Origin: Butyricicoccus intestinisimiae | GTDB lineage: Bacteria; Bacillota; Clostridia; Oscillospirales; Butyricicoccaceae | DNA length: 64,000 bases | Direction of reading: 5' to 3' | NCBI RefSeq assembly: GCF_018918345.1 | Contig: NZ_JAHLQI010000001.1 | Location: forward strand, 590,490 to 654,489 | Shown here: positions 49,760 to 58,985 of the stretch, one piece after another | Layout: every line of letters starts with the position of its first letter | Position numbering within the stretch: position 1 is the stretch's first letter | Position numbers and translations under genes: made by a program | Notes under the pieces: model-generated | Told to the model about the DNA's origin: nothing | Databases searched by the model: none | Seen by the model: only the letters and a program-made list of their open reading frames with translations

Positions 49760-51655
49760 ATGGCTTCCAGCGGAAGTATTACAACTGGCACAAAAGAGGG
49801 GCGTTCTGTCACCTTATCATGGACACTATCCAGTCAGGATATAGCCAATAATACATCTACCATTGCATGGACGCTGAAAGGCTCAGGCTCAGGAAGCGGC
49901 TGGGTCATGTCGGGTGGTTTTAAGGCTATTATTAACGGTACAACTGTCTACTCCACATCAACCGATAATCGTATTCAGCTCTATAATGGAACCATTGTGG
50001 CCTCCGGCTCCTTAAAGATCAGTCACAATGCAGATGGTACAAAATCTTTCAAATTAAGCTGCGAGGCTGGTGTCTACAGCTATGCAGTCAATGTATCCGC
50101 AAGTGGAACCCATACTCTAAACACGATTCCAAGAGCATCATCGGTATCGGCAACATCCGTGAATATGGGAAATGCCACAACAATTTCTATTTCAAGAGCA
50201 TCTTCCTCATTCACCCATACACTGACCTATTCCTTTGGTAGTGCTACTGGAACCATCACAACAAAGACTACTTCCACATCTATATCGTGGATACCTGCTC
50301 TCGCATTGGCAAACCAAATACCGAGTACCACAAGTGGAACTTGTACAATTACCTGCGACACCTACAATGGCTCCACCAAGATTGGTACGAAAACCTGTAC
50401 GCTGACTCTAACAGTTCCTGCTTCAGTCAAGCCTACTATTTCCAGTCTGACAGCAAGTCGTGTTGATGGCAACGTTCCAAGCACCTGGGGCATCTATGTA
50501 CAGTCCAAGTCAAAGGCTACGCTGACAATAAAAGGTGCCACTGGAAGCTACGGCTCTACCATAAAATCCTACAGCATTAGTGGCGGTGGATACTCTGGTA
50601 CATCTTCTACCCTCACTACAGGATTTTTGAACAGCTCTGGCACAATTACTTTTACTGCCACTGTAACGGATTCCAGAGGAAGAACCTCTGCTGCGGCTAC
50701 CGTGTCAATTACTGTCATCGCCTACAGTGTACCTTCTTTTAGTTCTTACAACTCGCAACGATGCAACAGCAGTGGGACCATATCAGATGATGGCACCTAT
50801 ATCAAGGCAACAGTATCCTATAGCTTTGCATCCTGCAGCTCCAAGAATACAGTTACTCGCTCCACTTACTACCGAGTAGCCGGGACAAGTACATGGACCA
50901 ACGCTTCTGCCAGTTTCAATTCCGGTACGGCATTTACCTTTGGCAGCGGTAAGATTTCCACTGAAACATCCTATGAAGTCAAATACGAATTAACAGATGC
51001 TTTCACGACTATCAGCATCACGGACATCGTATCTACGACATCGGTTGTCATGGACTTCAAAAGTGGTGGCAAAGGTGTGGCGATTGGTAAGGTATCAGAA
51101 ACAGATAACTGCTTTGAAGTATCTGAAAAATGGGATGTAAAGGTCTACGGCAAACTATTGAGTGAATATATCAAACAGGCTATCGGCGCTATCTATCCTG
51201 TAGGAAGCATTTACATGAGCGTCAAGAACACAAATCCATCCACCTATTTTGGAGGCACTTGGGTTGCTTGGGGAACAGGCAGAGTTCCGGTTGGTGTCAA
51301 TGCTAACGATACCAACTTTGCTACAGTCGAAAAGACCGGTGGTTCTTCTACCGTCACATTAACTACGGCACATATGCCTTCTCATACTCATGCAAAAGGA
51401 ACGCTGGCAACAGCCAGTGCCGGTGGACATACTCATGATCTGAAGAACCAGAAAACCTCATGGGGAACCAGTGGTGGCAATCGAGTTTTAATCGATGCTA
51501 CATCCGGTTATACAGCAGTCAGCAACAAGACCACAACAAGTGCTGGCGCACATACACATACAATCTCTGGTGCTACTGCCGCATCTGGTTCCGGCAGTGC
51601 GCACAACAATCTGCAGCCCTACATCACATGCTACATGTGGAAAAGGACTGCTTAA
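49760..51655 (+). CDS. Tail fibre / receptor-binding protein
   Basis: A 631-residue Ser/Thr/Gly-rich beta protein. The N-terminal siphovirus baseplate-like repeats (ASGSITTGTKEGRSVTLSWTLS...) are followed by Ig-like beta units to ~430, then VYGKLLSEYIKQAIGAIYPVGSIYMS and FGGTWVAWGTGRVPVGVN. A collar-type C-terminus follows with HMPSHTHAKGT, AGGHTHDL and AGAHTHTISG His motifs that bind metal in fibre tips. It most likely binds the host surface. RBS AAAGGAGTG. Confidence 0.88.
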   Translation: MASSGSITTGTKEGRSVTLSWTLSSQDIANNTSTIAWTLKGSGSGSGWVMSGGFKAIINGTTVYSTSTDNRIQLYNGTIVASGSLKISHNADGTKSFKLSCEAGVYSYAVNVSASGTHTLNTIPRASSVSATSVNMGNATTISISRASSSFTHTLTYSFGSATGTITTKTTSTSISWIPALALANQIPSTTSGTCTITCDTYNGSTKIGTKTCTLTLTVPASVKPTISSLTASRVDGNVPSTWGIYVQSKSKATLTIKGATGSYGSTIKSYSISGGGYSGTSSTLTTGFLNSSGTITFTATVTDSRGRTSAAATVSITVIAYSVPSFSSYNSQRCNSSGTISDDGTYIKATVSYSFASCSSKNTVTRSTYYRVAGTSTWTNASASFNSGTAFTFGSGKISTETSYEVKYELTDAFTTISITDIVSTTSVVMDFKSGGKGVAIGKVSETDNCFEVSEKWDVKVYGKLLSEYIKQAIGAIYPVGSIYMSVKNTNPSTYFGGTWVAWGTGRVPVGVNANDTNFATVEKTGGSSTVTLTTAHMPSHTHAKGTLATASAGGHTHDLKNQKTSWGTSGGNRVLIDATSGYTAVSNKTTTSAGAHTHTISGATAASGSGSAHNNLQPYITCYMWKRTA

Positions 51656-51725
51656 TTTTTATCCGCAGCTATCAGATGGTAGCTGCTTTTCTTATATCTA
51701 ATTTCAGAAATGGAGGTACTTATCA

Positions 51726-52139
51726 ATGAAAGAATTCTGGAACACAATTCAACTTATCTTTGCTGGCATTGGTGGCTGGCTGGGTTATTTTCTCGGAGGC
51801 TGTGATGGCTTACTCTACGCTCTTATTGCCTTTGTTGTTATCGACTACATCACCGGCGTCATGTGTGCAATTGCCAATCACACGCTTTCCAGTGAAGTTG
51901 GCTTCAAAGGTATCTGTAGAAAGGTATTGATTTTCTTGCTCGTTGGCATTGCCAATATTCTCGACATTCATGTCATCGGCTCTGGCAGTGTGCTTCGTAC
52001 TGCAGTCATCTTTTTCTACATTTCCAACGAAGGCGTCAGCTTACTTGAAAATGCTGCCCACCTCGGACTTCCAGTCCCAGAAAAAATCAAAACCGTATTA
52101 GAACAGCTTCATGATCGAAGCACAAAGGAGGAAAACTAA
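51726..52139 (+). CDS. Holin (phage_holin_4-type)
   Basis: A 137-residue membrane protein with about three hydrophobic segments (WLGYFLGGCDGLLYALIAFV, VIDYITGVMCAIA, VLIFLLVGIANILDIHVIG), the DYITG motif and the end FFYISNEGVSLLENAAHLGL. These are the marks of the Cph1/phage_holin_4 family. It opens the membrane for the amidase encoded directly downstream. Confidence 0.92.
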   Translation: MKEFWNTIQLIFAGIGGWLGYFLGGCDGLLYALIAFVVIDYITGVMCAIANHTLSSEVGFKGICRKVLIFLLVGIANILDIHVIGSGSVLRTAVIFFYISNEGVSLLENAAHLGLPVPEKIKTVLEQLHDRSTKEEN

Positions 52140-52140
52140 C

Positions 52141-53094
52141 ATGGCATACACAAACAGTAAACTGATATCTTATACCAAACTTAGTCCGAATCACTCCGGA
52201 CAGCGTACACACAGCATCGACCGCATCACGCCACACTGCGTGGTGGGTCAGTTGTCAGCTGAGAGCATCTGCGGATGCTTTACCAGTCCGTCCAGACAGG
52301 CAAGCTGCAATTACGGCATTGGCAAGGACGGTCGCATCTCTCTTTGCGTGGAGGAAAAGAACCGCAGTTGGTGTTCTTCTTCCAATGCCAATGACCAGCG
52401 TGCCATCACCATCGAGTGCGCCAGTGATATGTCTGAGCCGTATGCAATGAATAGTGCTGTTTATAACTCACTGATCAAGCTCTGCGTTAACATTTGCAGG
52501 CGTAACGGGAAAAAGAAACTCTTATGGCTTGCCGACAAGAATAAGACTTTAAATTATACTCCAAAGTCTGATGAAATGGTGCTGACGGTCCACAGATGGT
52601 TTGCAAACAAGTCCTGTCCGGGTAACTGGCTATATTCCAGACTTGGTGATCTGGCCGCTAAGGTTACTTCTGAGCTTTCCAAAACCACTTCCGGCGGCAG
52701 CACTGCTTCTACTTCACAAATGTATCGTGTCCGCAAAATTTGGTCTGATTCTAAGAGTCAGCTTGGTGCCTATAAGTTGCTGGCCAATGCTAAGAAAAAG
52801 GCAGATGAAAATGCCGGATACAAGGTATTCGATTCATCCGGCAATGTTGTCTATCCTGCTGCAGCAACGCTTGCACCGGCTCCTGCTGCTGGAACGTCCT
52901 ATAAGATTCAGATAGACATTGCCAATCTGAATATCCGCAAGGGACCAGGTACCAACTATGGTAAAACAGGTCAGTTCACCGGCAAAGGCATCTTTACAAT
53001 CGTCCAGGAATCAAAAGGCGAAGGGGCTACCCTCTGGGGCAAACTGAAATCCGGAGTCGGATGGATTTCTCTGGATTTTGCCAAAAAGATATAA
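52141..53094 (+). CDS. Endolysin: N-acetylmuramoyl-L-alanine amidase
   Basis: A 317-residue lysin. The amidase_2 (PGRP-like) domain spans ~10-180, with ITPHCVVGQLSAESICGCF, SCNYGIGKDGRISLCVEEKNRSWCSSS and LTVHRWF/CPGNWLYSRL carrying the zinc-site residues. A Ser/Thr linker follows, then a bacterial SH3 domain at the end (IDIANLNIRKGPGTNYGKTGQ...GVGWISLDF). It cleaves cell-wall stem peptides from muramic acid. ATG at 52141 after AAAGGAGGAAAACTA, inside the holin stop context. Confidence 0.93.
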   Translation: MAYTNSKLISYTKLSPNHSGQRTHSIDRITPHCVVGQLSAESICGCFTSPSRQASCNYGIGKDGRISLCVEEKNRSWCSSSNANDQRAITIECASDMSEPYAMNSAVYNSLIKLCVNICRRNGKKKLLWLADKNKTLNYTPKSDEMVLTVHRWFANKSCPGNWLYSRLGDLAAKVTSELSKTTSGGSTASTSQMYRVRKIWSDSKSQLGAYKLLANAKKKADENAGYKVFDSSGNVVYPAAATLAPAPAAGTSYKIQIDIANLNIRKGPGTNYGKTGQFTGKGIFTIVQESKGEGATLWGKLKSGVGWISLDFAKKI

Positions 53095-53109
53095 GGCATA
53101 TCAATCACA

Positions 53110-53150
53110 GGGTCTGTGGGAGTTATCTCCTGCAGGCCCTCTTTTTTATT
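53110..53150 (+). terminator. Terminator after lysis genes
   Basis: GGGTCTGTGGGAG (53110-53122) pairs with CTCCTGCAGGCCC (53127-53139, minor mismatches) and is followed by TTTTTT. Confidence 0.85.
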
Positions 53151-53155
53151 TATCT

Positions 53156-53196
53156 TTTTTCGGCCAAACTGCCATCTCGCCTCCATTTAGTAGTGA
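53156..53196. repeat. Prophage intergenic element, copy 3
   Basis: TTTTTCGGCCAAACTGCC, then ATCTCGCCTCCATTTAGTAGTGAGG. It stands between the lysis terminator and the gene at 53224. Confidence 0.75.
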
Positions 53197-53223
53197 GGAA
53201 CTTCCTCAGATTGGAGGCAAAAT

Positions 53224-53445
53224 ATGCAAGAAAACATTACAGCTTCAATGCCGGATTCTACTTCTCCGAAGCCAATACAACAGTCTGATATTCAACAAGA
53301 TTATGACTTTTTACAGGCGCAAAAGGTTTCAGAAAAGATGCTGTCGCTTGGACTTATTTCCTTGTCGGAATTCAACAAATTAACTGAAATAAACCGTAAA
53401 ACATTCTCCCCGTTTTGGGTTGAGATTATGCCCAAAATTCCTTGA
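53224..53445 (+). CDS. SHOCT-like small protein upstream of recombinases
   Basis: A 73-residue protein: DYDFLQAQKVSEKMLSLGLI, then SLSEFNKLTEINRKTFSPF. The C-terminal half has the SHOCT pattern (LLSLGLISEEEF..). It regularly precedes serine recombinase triplets and could be a directionality or regulatory partner; unproven. TTGGAGGCAAAAT gives the start. Confidence 0.75.
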   Translation: MQENITASMPDSTSPKPIQQSDIQQDYDFLQAQKVSEKMLSLGLISLSEFNKLTEINRKTFSPFWVEIMPKIP

Positions 53446-53499
53446 TATATAAGGGATTCAGAGCTAATATGTGACACTAACGAAGGGAGGTGAACTACC

Positions 53500-55065
53500 G
53501 TGAAGAAGGTAACCAAAATCGACGGTATACAAAAGAATACCGGCATAAACAGTAAGCTCCGAGTTGCCGCCTACTGTCGTGTTTCAACAGGTAGTGACGC
53601 TCAATTGGAAAGTCTTGAGGCTCAGAAAAGCCACTATGAACAATACATCAATTCTCGTGAGGATTGGCAGTTCGCCGGTCTCTACTTTGATGAAGGTATA
53701 ACCGCTACCAAAGCCGAAAAACGTCCGGAACTGCTCCGCCTGATTACGGATTGTGAAGCAAGGAGAATCGACTTTGTAATTACCAAATCCATCAGCCGTT
53801 TTTCTCGAAACACGACGGACTGCTTGGCTTTGGTGAGAAAGCTTCAAAGTCTGGAGATTCCTATTTATTTTGAAAAAGAAAACATAAACACCGGTTCAAT
53901 GGAAAGCGAACTCTTCCTTGCCATTCTTAGCAGTATGGCTGAAGGTGAATCCGCATCTATTTCCGAAAATGCGAAATGGTCAGTGAAGCGCCGCTTCCAA
54001 AATGGAACCTACAAACTCGGCTACACTCCTTACGGCTACGATTGGGATGGTAACAATATGATTATCAATCCAGATCAGGCGGCTGTCGTAAAAAGGATAT
54101 TTGCAGATATTCTTTCAGGAAAAAGTACAAACGTTATTGCAGATGAGCTAAACGCAGAAAAGGTTCCATCCAAGAAAAACAATCACTGGACTTCCAGCAC
54201 TATTCGAGGCATTCTCGCTAATGAGAAATATACCGGTGACGTCATTTTCCAAAAGACCTATACGGATGAAACCTTTAATCGGCACACAAATTATGGTGAG
54301 GTTGATCAGTACATGGCTCCGGATCATCACGAAGCGATTATCAGTCATTCGGACTTCGATGCAGCAAATGCGCTGGTTAATCAACGAGCTGCTGAAAAAG
54401 GTATAGAAAAAGGCAGTGACAAATATCAGCAACGTTATGCATTCTCCGGGAAAATAATCTGCGGAGAATGTGGAGACACTTTCAAGCGCAGGATACACTC
54501 TTGCACCACATACAAGTATGTCGCATGGGCCTGCAACACGCACCTGAAGAATAAGGAGTCCTGCCATATGAAATATGTAAGAGATGATGAAATAAAAGCT
54601 GCATTCATTACAATGCTAAACAAGCTCATTTACGGCTATCGGTTGATACTTACTCCTTATCTCAAAGTACTTGAAAACTCATCTGGCGACGAGGCCATTC
54701 AGCGCATTCAGCACTTGGAGCAACTCATCGCTCAAAACAGTGAACAGCGTGAAGCATTAACCAAGCTGATGGCACAGGGCTATATCGACCAGATTCTCTA
54801 TAATCAAGAAACAAATGCACTCCTCCTGCAGGCAGAGACATATCGCTCTGACATTGAAGCAATTACCATCGGAATGACGGGTGATGCAGCAAAGGTTACG
54901 GAAACGAATCTTCTGCTACACTTTGTGTCCCATACCAATATGCTTACAGCCTACAGCGAGGAGCTTTTTGAAAACTACGCAGACCACATTGAAGTCATGA
55001 GCAGAAATGAAATCAGGTTTGTTATGAAATGCGGTCTGACATTCACAGAAAGGATTGGTGATTAG
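53500..55065 (+). CDS. Large serine recombinase 1
   Basis: A 521-residue large serine integrase. The resolvase catalytic domain (~20-165) has [12 protein letters not shown] with Ser29 and [16 protein letters not shown]. The recombinase domain (~185-290) includes LGYTPYGYDWD and STIRGILANEKYTGDV. The zinc ribbon is CGECGDTFKRR...WACNTH...CHMK, and the coiled-coil tail starts after ~400. It is the first of three linked recombinase genes. GTG start after AAGGGAGGTGAACTACC. Confidence 0.95.
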   Translation: MKKVTKIDGIQKNTGINSKLRVAAYCRVSTGSDAQLESLEAQKSHYEQYINSREDWQFAGLYFDEGITATKAEKRPELLRLITDCEARRIDFVITKSISRFSRNTTDCLALVRKLQSLEIPIYFEKENINTGSMESELFLAILSSMAEGESASISENAKWSVKRRFQNGTYKLGYTPYGYDWDGNNMIINPDQAAVVKRIFADILSGKSTNVIADELNAEKVPSKKNNHWTSSTIRGILANEKYTGDVIFQKTYTDETFNRHTNYGEVDQYMAPDHHEAIISHSDFDAANALVNQRAAEKGIEKGSDKYQQRYAFSGKIICGECGDTFKRRIHSCTTYKYVAWACNTHLKNKESCHMKYVRDDEIKAAFITMLNKLIYGYRLILTPYLKVLENSSGDEAIQRIQHLEQLIAQNSEQREALTKLMAQGYIDQILYNQETNALLLQAETYRSDIEAITIGMTGDAAKVTETNLLLHFVSHTNMLTAYSEELFENYADHIEVMSRNEIRFVMKCGLTFTERIGD

Positions 55066-55482
55066 ATGGGCCATACACCATTTGGTTATAAGATAGAAAA
55101 CGGTATTGCAGTTATCGATCAACCGGCTGCAGATAAGCTCAGACAGCTTTATAAAAATTATCTGAGTGGTATGTCCTTATCAAAGGCTGCATCTGCTGCC
55201 GGAATTAAAACTTATCACGGCACCGCTAAGCGATTGATGGAAACCGCCCATTATCTTGGAGACAGTTTTTATCCTGCTATTATCGATAAGGATACCTATC
55301 AAAAAGCACAAGAAGAACGCAAGCGCCGAGCCACAGCACTCGGACGAAATAATAAGCAAACACAAATGAGGAAGCTACAGATACCTACCCGTTTCCATAT
55401 GGGTGAGGTTGCTGCCCTTTATGACAATCCCGTCAAGCAGGCAGAATATCTGTACAGCCTCATAGAAAGCGAGAGTAAATAA
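55066..55482 (+). CDS. Recombinase-domain accessory protein (no catalytic domain)
   Basis: A 138-residue protein that corresponds to the recombinase (DNA-binding) domain alone: [72 protein letters not shown]. There is no Ser nucleophile domain. It begins directly at the stop of the first recombinase and overlaps the third by one base. In known triplets all three genes are kept, so it may help choose sites or direction rather than being debris. Confidence 0.85.
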   Translation: MGHTPFGYKIENGIAVIDQPAADKLRQLYKNYLSGMSLSKAASAAGIKTYHGTAKRLMETAHYLGDSFYPAIIDKDTYQKAQEERKRRATALGRNNKQTQMRKLQIPTRFHMGEVAALYDNPVKQAEYLYSLIESESK

Positions 55483-57050
55483 TGGGAAATGTAATGTTAA
55501 TTCCTGCAAGACGACAGGTTGGAAGCAATGCTCGAAAGCAGGAAGAAGAAAAGCCAAAGCTCCGTGTCGCAGCGTACTGCCGCGTCAGTACAGACAGCGA
55601 TGAGCAGGCTACAAGTTATGAAGCTCAGGTCGAGCACTACACAGAATACATACAGAAAAATCCTGATTGGGAATTTGCCGGAATCTATGCTGATGACGGT
55701 ATCTCCGGCACCAACACAAAAAAGCGAGAAGAATTCAATCGTATGATTGATGACTGTAAAGCCGGTAACATCGATATGATTATCACCAAGTCCATCAGCC
55801 GATTCGCCAGAAACACATTGGACTGCCTAAAATATATAAGGCAGCTCAAAGACATGAACATCCCTGTTTTATTCGAGAAAGAGTCCATCAACACGATGGA
55901 TGCCAAGGGCGAAGTTCTCATCACCATCATGGCATCTCTGGCCCAGCAGGAATCGCAGTCCCTAAGTCAGAATGTCAAAATGGGCTTACAATATCGCTAC
56001 CAGCAAGGCAAGGTACAAATCAACCACAATCGCTTCCTTGGCTATACAAAGGACGCAGATGGGAATTTAGTCATTGATCCAGAACAGGCTGAAACTGTAA
56101 AGCGTATTTATCGAGAATATTTAGAAGGTCTCAGTATGGACAAAATTGCCGCCGGTCTGGAGCGTGACGGTATTCTTACCGGTGCCGGAGGAAAAAAGTG
56201 GCACACAAGCACCATCAACAAAATTCTCCGTAACGAAAAATACATTGGTGATGCTCTGCTCCAAAAGACCTACACCACTGACTTTCTAAACAAGACCAGA
56301 GTTAAAAATAACGGTCTTGTTCCGCAATACTATGTAGAAGGCGACCACGAAGCCATTATTCCGAAGGACATTTACCTGCAGGTACAGGAAGAACTTGTTC
56401 GCAGGCGAGTAGGTAAAACCAGCGCCAACGGTAAGAAACGAAACTACAGCTGTAACCACTGCTTCTCCCAAATCATCATCTGCGGTGAATGCGGTGAAAT
56501 GTTTCGAAGGCTCCACTGGAACAACCGAGGCGTCAAGTCAATTGTCTGGCGCTGCATCAGCAGGCTGGAATCCACCGGACTTGAATGCCACGCTCGAACC
56601 ATCAATGAGCTGGTTCTTCAGGATGTTGTCGTCAAAGCAATCAATCAAATGCTTGGTGACAAAAGCAATTATCAGGCACAGCTCCAGCTTAACATTGCCG
56701 CAGTCATCCGAGCTTCGCAGGCAACAGCCATTGACAGCATTGACGAAAAACTGATGGCTCTACAACAAGAGTTGATCCAGAAAGCCAACAGCAAAGAGGA
56801 CTACGACGAAATAGCGGATGAGATCTTCAGGCTCCGAGAACTCCGCCAGAAAACAACCGTCGATACCGCCGCAAGAGATGAACAGATAAAGCGAATCAAT
56901 GACCTGCAGGATTACATCTCGCAACAGACCACTCTCCTTACAGAATTTGATGAAGCACTGGTGCGACGCTGGATCAAGCAGATCACCATCTGGGATGACC
57001 GCATCACAGTTGAACTGAAATCCGGCGTCAGCATTGATGTGGATGCATAA
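55482..57050 (+). CDS. Large serine recombinase 2
   Basis: A 522-residue serine integrase with [14 protein letters not shown] (Ser36), [15 protein letters not shown], recombinase domain [19 protein letters not shown] and [17 protein letters not shown], zinc ribbon [12 protein letters not shown]...WRCISR...CHART, and a long coiled coil ([24 protein letters not shown]). About half of its positions differ from recombinase 1, so they are old paralogues. It is the element gene closest to the inferred rlmD attachment site apart from the PIN/nuclease pair. Confidence 0.95.
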   Translation: MGNVMLIPARRQVGSNARKQEEEKPKLRVAAYCRVSTDSDEQATSYEAQVEHYTEYIQKNPDWEFAGIYADDGISGTNTKKREEFNRMIDDCKAGNIDMIITKSISRFARNTLDCLKYIRQLKDMNIPVLFEKESINTMDAKGEVLITIMASLAQQESQSLSQNVKMGLQYRYQQGKVQINHNRFLGYTKDADGNLVIDPEQAETVKRIYREYLEGLSMDKIAAGLERDGILTGAGGKKWHTSTINKILRNEKYIGDALLQKTYTTDFLNKTRVKNNGLVPQYYVEGDHEAIIPKDIYLQVQEELVRRRVGKTSANGKKRNYSCNHCFSQIIICGECGEMFRRLHWNNRGVKSIVWRCISRLESTGLECHARTINELVLQDVVVKAINQMLGDKSNYQAQLQLNIAAVIRASQATAIDSIDEKLMALQQELIQKANSKEDYDEIADEIFRLRELRQKTTVDTAARDEQIKRINDLQDYISQQTTLLTEFDEALVRRWIKQITIWDDRITVELKSGVSIDVDA

Positions 57051-57065
57051 CTCTATAGATATACA

Positions 57066-57108
57066 AAGGCTCCCCATCACTGGATAATTTCCGGTGATGG
57101 GGAGCCTT
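57066..57108. terminator. Terminator between convergent genes
   Basis: AAGGCTCCCCATCAC (57066-57080) pairs perfectly with GTGATGGGGAGCCTT (57094-57108). It serves the recombinase and the PIN operons. Confidence 0.85.
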
Positions 57109-57114
57109 CATTGT

Positions 57115-58152
57115 TTATTCTTTCAACATATTTATCACATTAATGCTTTCCAGATATTTTGGATACTCAGATTTTCTCTTTTCCATCCTCTTAATTACAC
57201 CATTATCATAAGTAATCATGACATGTAAATCTTGAACGTTACAGAGAATAATTGCATCTAATAAGTCATTTTTCCAAAGTGCTGCACCTTTGGTCATAAT
57301 ACCAACAAGTGTATCGTAATAATAATCCTGCAATGCAGTTAATTTCACTTTTTTATCAAATATACTTTTTAGCTTTGATATATGTTTCTTCAATTCTGGA
57401 TCATTATTGCTCTTCCAATATTTAATAGCAAGTCTTTGTAAGAAAGCTGTGCTTGTTTTTGCCTTCATTTTGTTGCTCAATTTCTCTGTGTCATGGGAAT
57501 AATCCTCTGAAGAAAGCCAATCATCTATATCCGGGATTTCATCTTCGTCTTTAACAGCTTTTGCTCTTTCGATGAACGGGATTCCTTTTTCAAGTTCAAA
57601 GGCCAGCAGATTATAGAAACAGTTTCTAACATAGTTTTCGCAATCATCTGTTTTATATCCTTCTGTAAATACGTCAACAAATACTTCAAGATTTATGTTT
57701 GCAAACATTCGAAAAGCCTTCTCAAATACTTCAAAACAAAATCCTGAAGGTTCTACTCCATCAGACATCGCAGAAAAATAAAAGCCAGAGAATAGACACA
57801 TATCAAATAATATAGATATAAACCGGCTCTCAGCATCAATTTTATTTTCAAGTATGTTAGAACATAAAGTTTGTAATTCACCTTCTGTAAGATTCATTAT
57901 ATCGCCAGTAAAATTATTAGGAAGTGGATTAATCACGTTACCAGCTAATTTTATTTTCTTTTCCCATAGGTATTTTCCACCTTTGTGAATTGTCTGAATA
58001 TCATTGCGAAATTTTATTAAAAATTCAAATAAACTCGTTGACGATATAAACACTTCATTCTCATCAACAAATTTCTGAAGCTTTTCCACATCATAAGTAC
58101 ATTCTGATATTCCAGCTGCATAATAAAATGCATTCGTATCTAATACGTACAT
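57115..58152 (-). CDS. PIN-domain protein (terminal cargo pair)
   Basis: A 345-residue protein with split PIN signatures at both ends: MYVLDTNAFYYA (Asp5) and SLFEFL (Glu43) at the start, NDLLDAIILC (Asp296/299) and ITYDNGV (Asp316) at the end. The ~230 residues between are a helical insert unlike compact toxin PINs and unlike the hsdM-linked PIN protein. If folded together the acidic set is complete, so RNase activity is plausible. It starts 5 bp after the nuclease gene with GGGGG upstream, forming an operon. The sequence is AT-rich. Role in defence is inference from position and partner. Confidence 0.75.
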   Translation of the reverse strand: MYVLDTNAFYYAAGISECTYDVEKLQKFVDENEVFISSTSLFEFLIKFRNDIQTIHKGGKYLWEKKIKLAGNVINPLPNNFTGDIMNLTEGELQTLCSNILENKIDAESRFISILFDMCLFSGFYFSAMSDGVEPSGFCFEVFEKAFRMFANINLEVFVDVFTEGYKTDDCENYVRNCFYNLLAFELEKGIPFIERAKAVKDEDEIPDIDDWLSSEDYSHDTEKLSNKMKAKTSTAFLQRLAIKYWKSNNDPELKKHISKLKSIFDKKVKLTALQDYYYDTLVGIMTKGAALWKNDLLDAIILCNVQDLHVMITYDNGVIKRMEKRKSEYPKYLESINVINMLKE

Positions 58153-58157
58153 TACTA

Positions 58158-58709
58158 TTAATCCCCCTTGTAATTATTGGGAATCTTAGGAAATTCGCCA
58201 AATTCAAATCTTGCTTCTCTCGCAGCAATTGCAGCACAGGCAAGTTCATCTTCCGTTACATCTGGAACTACCCAGAGTCCTCTAACAAATCTAGAATAAT
58301 ACTCTTTTTCTGATAATTCATGCGGAGCCAGCATTCTTACATTTTCCGGGTATTTCTCTGATGGCCATTCCCATACATACTCTATAACACCTGTAAAGTC
58401 ATCTATTTTAACCGCTTCTGGAGACCCAATTAATACAGAAAACTTAATGTTCTCGTTATCTTTGTTAAGGCAAAATTCCTCACATTTTTTGATTTCTTTT
58501 TCCCTTAGCGATTTTGCTTTTATTTCAAACCATCTGTCGAGACTTGGAATGTAGAAGTCTGGAAGGTATCTTACTCCATTCATTTCAAAACCTTCAATCT
58601 CATATTCATACTTTAATCCAATCATATCGAAAAAGACGGCCCATCGAGCCTCAAGGCGACTTCTAAATCTAAATCCATTATATTTGGTTTCTATAGGCTT
58701 AATGTCCAT
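58158..58709 (-). CDS. PD-(D/E)XK nuclease-fold protein
   Basis: A 183-residue protein. FRSRLEARWAVFFDMIGLKYEYE, YLPDFYIPSLDRWFEIKAKS gives Glu-x17-Asp-x8-ExK, a full PD-(D/E)XK active site like that of small phage/plasmid nucleases. The C-terminal 70 residues are acidic and unassigned. AGGAGGAGTG precedes the ATG. It is the promoter-proximal partner of the PIN protein. Confidence 0.85.
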   Translation of the reverse strand: MDIKPIETKYNGFRFRSRLEARWAVFFDMIGLKYEYEIEGFEMNGVRYLPDFYIPSLDRWFEIKAKSLREKEIKKCEEFCLNKDNENIKFSVLIGSPEAVKIDDFTGVIEYVWEWPSEKYPENVRMLAPHELSEKEYYSRFVRGLWVVPDVTEDELACAAIAAREARFEFGEFPKIPNNYKGD

Positions 58710-58907
58710 GTCTCACACTCCTCCTGTCATCTATTCCACTGCCAAGTCTGCCACTTACTATCGAGTGGCTTAAACTGCGGTCGGCTCTGACAACAATCCT
58801 AGTGCCACAACCTCTGACATCTAATCCACAGCCTAAACCCTACCGCTATTCTCCGGTTACTTAAATTCTCTACAATCAGACCCAAAAGTAAATATGTTTC
58901 CATATAA

Positions 58908-58964
58908 TAAAACCGAGCTTTCTGCAAGGCTTCCCTGATGATACCAACCTTACAAAAAGCCCGG
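58908..58964 (-). terminator. Terminator of rlmD
   Basis: On the minus strand CCGGGCTTTTTGTAAGG and CCTTGCAGAAAGCTCGG pair at 14 of 17 positions and are followed by TTTT. Confidence 0.75.
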
Positions 58965-58985
58965 AAATACGCTACTTATTAGCCT

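Larger units (their letters stand above)
20911..53445 (+). mobile_element. HK97-like siphoprophage module
   Basis: All modules of a long-tailed dsDNA phage are present in order and on one strand: early regulator, replication, packaging, head, connector, tail, lysis. Only the toxin-antitoxin pair is reversed. Integration is assigned to the recombinase triplet immediately downstream. No frameshifts or deletions were seen in structural genes, so the module looks intact. Confidence 0.88.

Noticed and set aside
58710..58985. tRNA gene as integration target near the right boundary
   Set aside because: No cloverleaf-like sequence found; rlmD codons explain the boundary better.
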